64,000 bases of DNA from Watersipora subatra (Eukaryota > Bryozoa > Gymnolaemata > Cheilostomatida > Watersiporidae): assembly GCF_963576615.1 (NCBI RefSeq), contig NC_088714.1, positions 930,001 to 994,000 on the forward strand, in the 5' to 3' direction. Position 1 is the stretch's first letter; each line of letters opens with the position of its first letter. This document shows positions 57,609 through 64,000 of the stretch, one piece after another. The translations under genes were made by a program, and so were the position numbers. The notes under the pieces are model-generated. The model made no database searches and was not told the DNA's origin. It was given only the letters and a program-made list of their open reading frames with translations.

Positions 57609-60600
57609 CTAAAACATTTGAAATTGATTCAAGCCAAAGGGAGATAGAAGCTGGTCGGTAGGAGAATATTTTAAAGGGTATAAAATAATTCCTCCCATTT
57701 CCACTCTTACTTCCCACTTCAAAAATGGGGAGTTTTTGTGAAAGATAAACTAGAATTTTTGAAGTATTGTGCTGAGATAATAATTTAATAAACAAATTTA
57801 TTGTTCATGTTTTAGGCAAGCTTACTTAGAGGTTGACTTGCAACAAAATTCACATTACAGTTATTTGATATCAAAAGATTCACCATGTCTTACTCTGTTG
57901 TTGGTGCAAAATATGTGGGAGTGTGATTACAAGCTCTTAAAAGCTAAAAAACGAACAAATAATCGCAGCCACACGAGACCGCCGTAGTTTGGATGCTATT
58001 TCCAAAACGACTCAAATATGATGTAGCTGTGGTAGATGGTTTCTGTTTACACTTCCATGCAACCTTATTCGTGGAAATATTTTCACAAATATACTTCACG
58101 CATTCAATAAAACCATGTCTATTGTTCTTACGCATCTGTTTTATCGTCATTGTAATGCTGTCACTTTTAGCAGTGATATCTTATAACATACCGTAAAAAT
58201 TCATTTAATTTTTTAACCTTACCTCAAAGGAGTACATATCATTGTCTGATAATCATGACGAGCCTGTTGGTCACCTTTGATAATCGAAAAGTGCTGCAAA
58301 AATTATTTTCGAAGTATTGGGTCACATGATCAGATTACGACTTGACGATTAGTTCAAGCCAAAACAAAGCTGTAAAGTAGCAAGCATCTATATTTGATAC
58401 GGGATCTTCGGTAAAACCCAAAGTGTTTGTCATAAACTAGTGCTATGAGAAGTTTTTTATATAGAGCTTTTTATTGGCCTTTCAATTCACGTGAGAACAT
58501 CATGTGACAAGACGATAACCAAACTGTCATGGCTACGTCAGAGAAATAAACATATTCCAATCTACGGCGGCTTCTCGTTTTTGAGCTTTTAAGAGCTTGT
58601 AATCACATTTCCACATATTTAGCACCTACAACACGACAGAGTAAAACAAGGTGAATCTTTTGATACCAAATAACTGTAATATGAATTTTGTTGCAAGTCA
58701 ACCTTTAACTTGCTTGGCGTTCTGTTAATAACAACCTAACCAGAGATATCTAAAGACCAAAGTTAACATGTCAGGATTTCATAAACGTGAATGTTAACAC
58801 TCACCTGGTATAACAATCTTTTGGCCATCAACGGTGATGATATCTCCAGGCTGCAGTTTGCTCACTGCCTCAGCTATGGCTGACGTAGAAGTGACTGAGG
58901 TCTGTTCAATGGCTGGTTCCGCAGCGGTCTCTTGCTCAGCATCAGTAGCCTCGGTCTGCTCAGCAACCACTGACATACCTAGAACCTGCAATAACAAGTT
59001 CATTTCTCTCATTGGCAATCAAATGTGTAACTAAACTGTAGCTATCGCTGTAACTACACTGTAGCTATTGCTGTAACTACACTGTAGCTATCGCTGTAAC
59101 TACACTAGCTATCGCTGTAACTACACTGTAGCTATTGCTATAACTACACTGAAGCTATTGATATACTACACTGTAGCTTTTGCTATAACTACACTGTAGC
59201 TATCGCTGTAACTACACTGTAGCTATTGCTATAACTACACTGTAGCTATTGCTATAACTACACTGTAGCTATTGCTGTAACTACACTGTAGCTATCGCTA
59301 TAACTACACTGTAGCTATCGTTGTAACTACACTGTAGCTATCGCTGTAACTACACCGTAGCTATCGCTGTAACTACACCGTAGCTATCGCTATAACTACA
59401 CCGTAGCTATCGCTATAACTACACTGTAGCTATCGCTATAACTACACTGTAGCTATTGCTATAACTACACTGTAGCTATCGTTGTAACTACACTGTAGCT
59501 ATCGCTGTAACTACACCGTAGCTATCGCTATAACTACATCGTAGCTATCGCTATAGCTACACTGTAGCTATTGATATAACTACACTGTAGCTATCGCTGT
59601 AACTACACTGTAGCTATTGCTATAACTACACTGTAGCTATTGCTGTAACTACACTGTAGCTATTGCTCTAACTACACTGTAGCTATTGCTCTAACTACAC
59701 TGTAGCTATTGCTCTAACTACACTGTAGCTATTGCTATAACTACACTGTAGCTATTGCTGTAACTACACTGTAGCTATCGCTATAACTACACTGTAGCTA
59801 TCGTTGTAACTACACTGTAGCTATCGCTGTAACTACACCATAGCTATCGCTATAACTACACCGTAGCTATCGCTATAACTACACTGTAGCTATCGCTATA
59901 ACTACACTGTAGCTATTGCTATAACTACACTGTAGCTATTGCTATAACTACACTGTAGCTAATGCTGTAACTACACTGTAGCTATCGCTGTAACTACACT
60001 GCAGCTATTGCTATAACTACACTGTAGCTATTGCTATAACTACACTGTAGCTATTGCTATAACTACACTGTAGCTATTGATATAACTACACTGTAGCTAT
60101 TGATATAACTACATTGTAGCTATTGCTGTAACTACACTGTAGCTATTGCTATAACTACACTGTAGCTATTGATATAACTACACTGTAGCTATATTAGTTA
60201 CCTCACCTCGGTACCTCAAGATACAAGCCAAGAGTGTTCCATAGTGCAAAATCTCTTCAGAGTGAAAGAAGACAACCACGGTGAGGAGTGAACAGCGCAC
60301 TCGTATAAACTGAACATCAGTCAAGATACTATCTGGTTTCTCTACTCACTTCTGCGTTGGCGTCATCTGATTTGAGGGATTTCGATGGCGACTCAGCAGA
60401 CTTTACCGCGAGGTCAGAGTCTGACAGATCAGGTGATGCAGCAGCTTCTCCAGTTGTTACACTGCCCTCTTGTTCCCCAATACTCATTGTCTGCCGAACA
60501 AAGACTCACGACTCAGGTGAGGTTACAGCGGGTGCATGGGTGGTACAAACACAATGGTATTGCTATGAAATGTCAAGGCAACTTGCCTTCATAATAGCTT

Positions 60601-63600
60601 GAGCGCTTTAAGGTACACAGATCACTAGATGCTGGATGGTGCCATGAACTCACCTGGCTATTTTCAGTAGTTGTTGATAGAGCCGAAGGGACCTTGGGCA
60701 GGTCAGAGACTTCAAACACTCCAGGCTCTATGCCTATCGAGTGTGCTATCGTCTCTGTGACAATCTACAAATGCCAACATGTGCAGACATGTGTTAGGTA
60801 CTTTTCCTGAGATGCCAGTATGCCATTTCAATTGTCATTGATGGAGAAGCAATCCCTTCCCATCGTATAACTGTATATGTTACTTGAGTGAATAACAGTG
60901 TTCAAGCATCTGGTACTATGGATACCACACAATGGACAAAATCATGGTTTCTTGAACTTCTTTTTAAGAGAGTCAAAGGCATCCAATAGCAAACACGCAT
61001 GTTGACACTCTGTTACCTGGATCGCCTCCTTATCATCCGCCACCGACTCGCCCTCCGCGAGCGGTCGGAGGCACACACTGGCCAGCTCTGTCATCTTTGC
61101 CTGCAGCTCTGTGTACATCTGCAAAAGACCAGATAGCTATTCAGCGGAGAGTAATGGAAAGACAAGTTTCAGTGACTCGTATACAGCATTACTTAGTAGT
61201 TAATAGGAGGACCAACTAATTACTACCATCTTGGCCTACTAAAGTACCAACTTTTCCGACAGCTGGTCAGAAGTCATTTAGATAATAAGAACTTGGTTAA
61301 AGCAATTTTAAGGCAGGCTTTGGTTGAATTTCAGTCTTATATGAGGCTTTATAAGGTTTGTAGATGAAGTTAAGTTAATCAGTATGCGCATAATTAATTT
61401 TTGTAATGGCATGGCGGCCAAGTGGTGTAGTTGTTAGCGGCCAGCCGGTAAACCGGAATGTCTGAGTTCCATTCCTTGGCCAGGCAATCTTTTCCTAACA
61501 CACCTAGCATGGCTACAGATGGATGGACATCGCTCTTATTATAGTAAACATTATTATTGTTGTTGCAAGCATATTTAAATCGACAGGCTACTAGGGGATG
61601 GACAGTCACTTTCTCACTCATTATTCTTCCTTCCATATAGCAATACAGTAATACTTCAACTTACGAGTGCTCCAACGTACGAGAAACTTGAGATACGAGC
61701 CAGCTTTTAAGCAAGTTTTAGCACTAACATACGAGCCATGTTTGAGATACGAGCACTTGAGTCAGTTGCCAAGTATGCTGGAGGTGTTTTATGAGAACAG
61801 CATCACTCTGTATTTTTCAACTGCTCAGGTTATACTGTTGTACCGTGTTTTTGTGCACGATTTTCTGTGCAGAATTATGTGAATTAAACGTACTGTGCGT
61901 AGACCAAAAGTTTGCCAGTAAAATGAAAGATAATACAAAGAAAAAGCAAATGATAACAATTGATATTAAACGGAAAAACATTGAAAAATATACGAAATGT
62001 GTATGCGTGATTGAGCTAGCTCGGCAATATGACAGAAATACAGAAATTCATAATTATCAAACAGAAGGATTATATTCAGGGCATTTAGTTCGCAAAAGGG
62101 CTAACCATAGTTTCTAAACGGTGCCGCGATCTTCACGACCGCTGATGGCATTGGACAAACAATCGGCCGGTGACAGCGTAACTGAAACGATGCTATGTGA
62201 AAAGGCCGGCGCTATTTATCCAAACTGTTTAGTAGACATTCGGACAAGCTGGCTAGTGATCGTGCATTAACCATTTGTGACGACACCTGTGTTCGTCCTA
62301 ATCGCAACATGTTGCAAGGGTGACAAAGGCAAACGTCCTTAGTTAGGTTTATCTTAAAACGGCCGGCTAGTCGTGAAAGCGAAAAAAAAGAAAAATTTCT
62401 CGCTAACCAGCGAAAAACTTCAAACTATGAACACCGAAGAAATTTTAATTACGTTTAGTTGAAAATGAAAGTTTGCTTTTAGGTTTGCTTCTAAGTTTGT
62501 CTTTTAACACTTTGATAAAATCCAAATTTATCAAAGTCAAATGTTGTAACGAAGGATAACTTATATCTCCCTCCCTGGCAAATGCAAGTGTTAACTGCTA
62601 TTGTATGTATTTAATTTTACATTTTAATTAATCACATTTTCTTGCATTATTTTTTATTTGTTGCTTTTTGAAAGCATGTAGTACGTAAGGACAATAACCA
62701 ACATGCTCTTTCTGTTACAATATCTTGTTTTGAGTGTTTTATTTGCTTTTTTTAGAGTATGGAAACCAATCAATATATATTTAATTGTTCTATATATAAA
62801 TAAATTGCACCAACGTGCGAGTAAATTGACATACGAGCTCAGTCTCGGAACGCATTAAGCTCGTAAGTTGAAGTATGACTGTTAATGATGTGATACAAAC
62901 TAGCTAGGTGACACTCTATATAGCAACTAGATGAATGCTCGGGGAATGAAAAATCTGCACAAAAAATTAATTTTTATTTAACATATAACGATAGTTAACA
63001 TTCAATTTTCAAACTTCATATCATGAGAAAAGCGTTTTGCACAGTTGAAATAAATTAAGAGAAAAAATAAAACAACTGTAAAGGTGTTTAAATGTAAATG
63101 TGAAATATTTAGCAATGGCTAAATAAAGTCTGTTTTACTACGATTACAATGAAAAATTATTTGGGACACAATTATATGATTTTAATCCATTTCAGCGTTG
63201 GCGACGTAAGGCAAAAATGTCTTATAGAGCGGCATAGAAACACCATTTGCCAACAGTTAATATTTCACCAGTCCTACCTGAAGCATACATGTGTAGGATG
63301 CCTTCTGTTCCCCCGGAGCTGCCGCCAAGCCTGCTCTTAGAATATCATAGAGGGATGTGTGGTCTTTCTTCATGCGAGGGGCTAGACTCTGGAGAACCTC
63401 AGTACAACTGTAGGCGGATAGAGTCTGCAAGAGATGTATAACATGCAGACTCGATGCGTTCTCTACTAAGTGCATAAGAGAATAGGTAAGAGATGAGCAC
63501 TTCACAAGGCTGCATATGCATACCGTGTTCAATTTTTCCAGCCGTTTTACATTTCTTTCCCAAAAGGAAAGTGGAGGTCTGCCCGGCCCGGGTCCATTGA

Positions 63601-63612
63601 GTGATTGTAGAA
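57487..63612 (-). CDS. Unrecognised multi-exon gene, 3' part (at least seven exons)
   Basis: Gene-level entry. Exons on the minus strand are 63612-63551, 63509-63278, 61118-61017, 60764-60654, 60490-60350, 58985-58805 and 57608-57487. All six junctions keep phase (2, 0, 0, 0, 0, 1), so the gene is real although I cannot name it. The visible 316 residues begin with a helical part (SLHVIHLLQTLSAYS, then SLYDILRAGLAAAPGEQ) that may be ARM/HEAT-like. A low-complexity Ser/Ala/Glu linker encoded by two exons follows. The C-terminal module of alternating polar and hydrophobic residues contains KLQPGDIITVDGQKIVIP and ends GPPAMS. The 5' end lies beyond the window or in unseen exons above 63612. A minus-strand AATAAA at 57180-57175 is a possible poly(A) signal. 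Confidence 0.75.
57829..58704. mobile_element. Foldback/MITE element with ~165-base inverted arms
   Basis: The left arm begins aggttgacttgcaacaaaat and the right arm ends attttgttgcaagtcaacct. Further in, gaccgccgtag pairs with ctacggcggc. The arms are about 165 bases and the whole element about 875. It lies in the last intron of the unrecognised minus-strand gene. No transposase ORF is seen. Confidence 0.82.
58805..58985 (-). CDS. Unrecognised gene, exon with QPGDIITVDGQKIVIP
   Basis: The acceptor gttattgcag precedes 58985 and the donor GTGAGT follows 58805, phase 1. The exon is acidic at first (AEQTEATDAEQETAAEPA), then KLQPGDIITVDGQKIVIP. The intron upstream holds a 1.2 kb 23-bp minisatellite. 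Confidence 0.78.
59024..60192. repeat. 23-bp minisatellite, about 50 copies
   Basis: The unit is actacactgtagctattgct followed by ata or gta, with att/atc variation and a few indels. It lies in an intron of the unrecognised minus-strand gene, between exons 60490-60350 and 58985-58805. Confidence 0.97.
60350..60490 (-). CDS. Unrecognised gene, Ser/Ala-rich linker exon
   Basis: The acceptor tttgttcggcag precedes 60490 and the donor GTGAGT follows 60350. It encodes 47 residues rich in Ser, Ala and Asp (ASPDLSDSDLAVKSAESPSK), a likely disordered linker, phase 0 on both sides. Confidence 0.75.
60654..60764 (-). CDS. Unrecognised gene, exon
   Basis: The acceptor gcatttgtag precedes 60764 and the donor GTGAGT follows 60654. 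It encodes 37 residues beginning IVTETIAHSIGIEPGVFEVS, phase 0 on both sides. Confidence 0.75.
61017..61118 (-). CDS. Unrecognised gene, exon
   Basis: The acceptor tcttttgcag precedes 61118 and the donor GTAACA follows 61017. It encodes 34 residues starting MYTELQAKMTELASVCLRPL and ending DKEAIQ, phase 0 on both sides. Confidence 0.78.
61405..61500 (+). mobile_element. tRNA-like SINE head
   Basis: It has an A-box-like agtggtgtagttgttagcgg at about 61421 and a B-box-like tgagttccattcc at about 61462. A short ccggtaaaccgg hairpin takes the anticodon arm place but has no 7-base loop, so this is not a working tRNA gene. It is probably a SINE in an intron. Confidence 0.45.
61646..62881 (+). mobile_element. 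Pogo/Tigger-type TIR element with transposase remnant
   Basis: The left end is CAGTAATACTTCAACTTACG and the right end, reverse-read, CAGTCATACTTCAACTTACG. TA precedes the left end; the right flank is TTA. Inside, a frame around 61924-62060 reads KKKQMITIDIKRKNIEKYTK and IELARQYDRNT, close to the N-terminal CENP-B-type helix-turn-helix of Tigger transposases. The catalytic DDE part is missing. It lies in an intron of the unrecognised minus-strand gene. Confidence 0.75.
62927..63130 (-). mobile_element. Non-autonomous Helitron, 3' end on the minus strand
   Basis: The reverse strand shows the same terminal 150 bases as the plus-strand copies, including aattaattttttgtgcagat and a GC-rich ccccgagcattcat, ending CTAG (62930-62927) followed by T. 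The 5' end is not visible; it would be toward exon 63509-63278. Confidence 0.55.
63278..63509 (-). CDS. Unrecognised gene, helical exon
   Basis: The acceptor gcatatgcag precedes 63509 and the donor GTAGGA follows 63278. The exon encodes 77 residues rich in Leu and Ala, such as LMHLVENASSLHVIHLLQTL, and ends CMLQ in phase 0. The pattern suggests paired helices. Confidence 0.75.
63551..63612 (-). CDS. Unrecognised gene, first visible exon
   Basis: The acceptor cctgcatttcag precedes 63612 and the donor GTAAAA follows 63551. The exon encodes FYNHSMDPGRADLHFPFGKE plus two bases (phase 2), which the next exon completes. It is short, so it rests on phase and splice sites alone. Confidence 0.6.
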
Positions 63613-64000
63613 CTGAAATGCAGGAGCAGGTATTATGCCTCTAGTGCTAATATAACAAATAGACTGATGACCACACCGCGTCAGAGTGACAAGAGAAAGG
63701 ACGCGTGTGACAGGAAAGCTGTTTGTGTCTGGCAGTAGACACTATGGAACTCTTGTTCTGGAAAGCCTTCCTAACGCCTTGCCTTAGTACTTATACAAAA
63801 ACATTAATCCCGGATCACTAAGTAAACATATCCACCTGAAAATTTACTGCAATAAATTTAGGAAATTGGGTTAACTTTTTGCCAAAGATTCACAGCATAA
63901 TATCACGGTTGGCAAAATATTTTTATTTTCTGTTAAGGATGGATGAAAAAAATTGTAAACAGCGACCTAAACGTATTTCCGCAAGTGAAATTCTTCATCA
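63613..64000. other. Intron or upstream part of the unrecognised gene
   Basis: I found no further exon with matching phase here. The sequence is moderately AT-rich, without repeats. Confidence 0.4.

Noticed and set aside
61405-61500. tRNA gene
   Set aside because: The boxes are present but the anticodon arm lacks a seven-base loop and the acceptor stem does not close. A SINE fits better.

Overview
The window is animal nuclear DNA. It is AT-rich, has spliced genes with GT-AG introns, and carries Helitrons, pogo/Tigger-type elements, non-LTR and Ty3/Gypsy remnants and many long tandem repeats. It looks like a marine invertebrate, perhaps a lophotrochozoan, but I cannot name the species. No bacterial operon, CRISPR array or rRNA gene is visible.

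Four spliced genes can be assembled by eye because the codon phases agree across every proposed intron. (1) A Kelch-like (BTB-BACK-Kelch) gene lies on the minus strand, 18416 to 1367, with five coding exons and 619 residues. (2) A four-pass membrane protein of the TMEM179 family lies on the plus strand, 37140 to 40622, with five coding exons and 226 residues. (3) CINP, the CDK2-interacting protein, lies on the plus strand, 45752 to 57042, with four coding exons and 227 residues. (4) The 3' part of an unrecognised gene lies on the minus strand, 63612 to 57487, with at least seven exons and 316 residues visible. Genes 3 and 4 converge, with 444 bases between their stop codons. Nothing suggests that the four act together.

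Most of the rest is repeats. Every intron of the Kelch gene carries its own unrelated minisatellite: 24 bp in intron 1, 23/24 bp in intron 2, 12 bp over 4.3 kb in intron 3, and 20 bp plus 33 bp in intron 4. A 7.5 kb array of about 139 nearly identical 54-bp units lies just 5' of the gene. Further arrays are a 16-bp family (42.3-44.4 kb), a 17-bp family (40.8 kb), a 23-bp family (59.0-60.2 kb) and a 75-bp degenerate family (0.16-0.75 kb).

The mobile elements include a 4.3 kb Helitron-like unit (28419-32717) with both expected termini. It encodes a protein with six perfect-length 23-residue STPR-type repeats. There are also several TIR elements with TA target duplications, one with a remnant CENP-B/Tigger-type DNA-binding domain; two long-armed foldback elements; broken non-LTR reverse transcriptases; and two Ty3/Gypsy fragments in opposite orientation, one ending at a polypurine tract and LTR-like sequence. 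The long open frames inside the minisatellites are by-products of repeat units and I do not regard them as genes.
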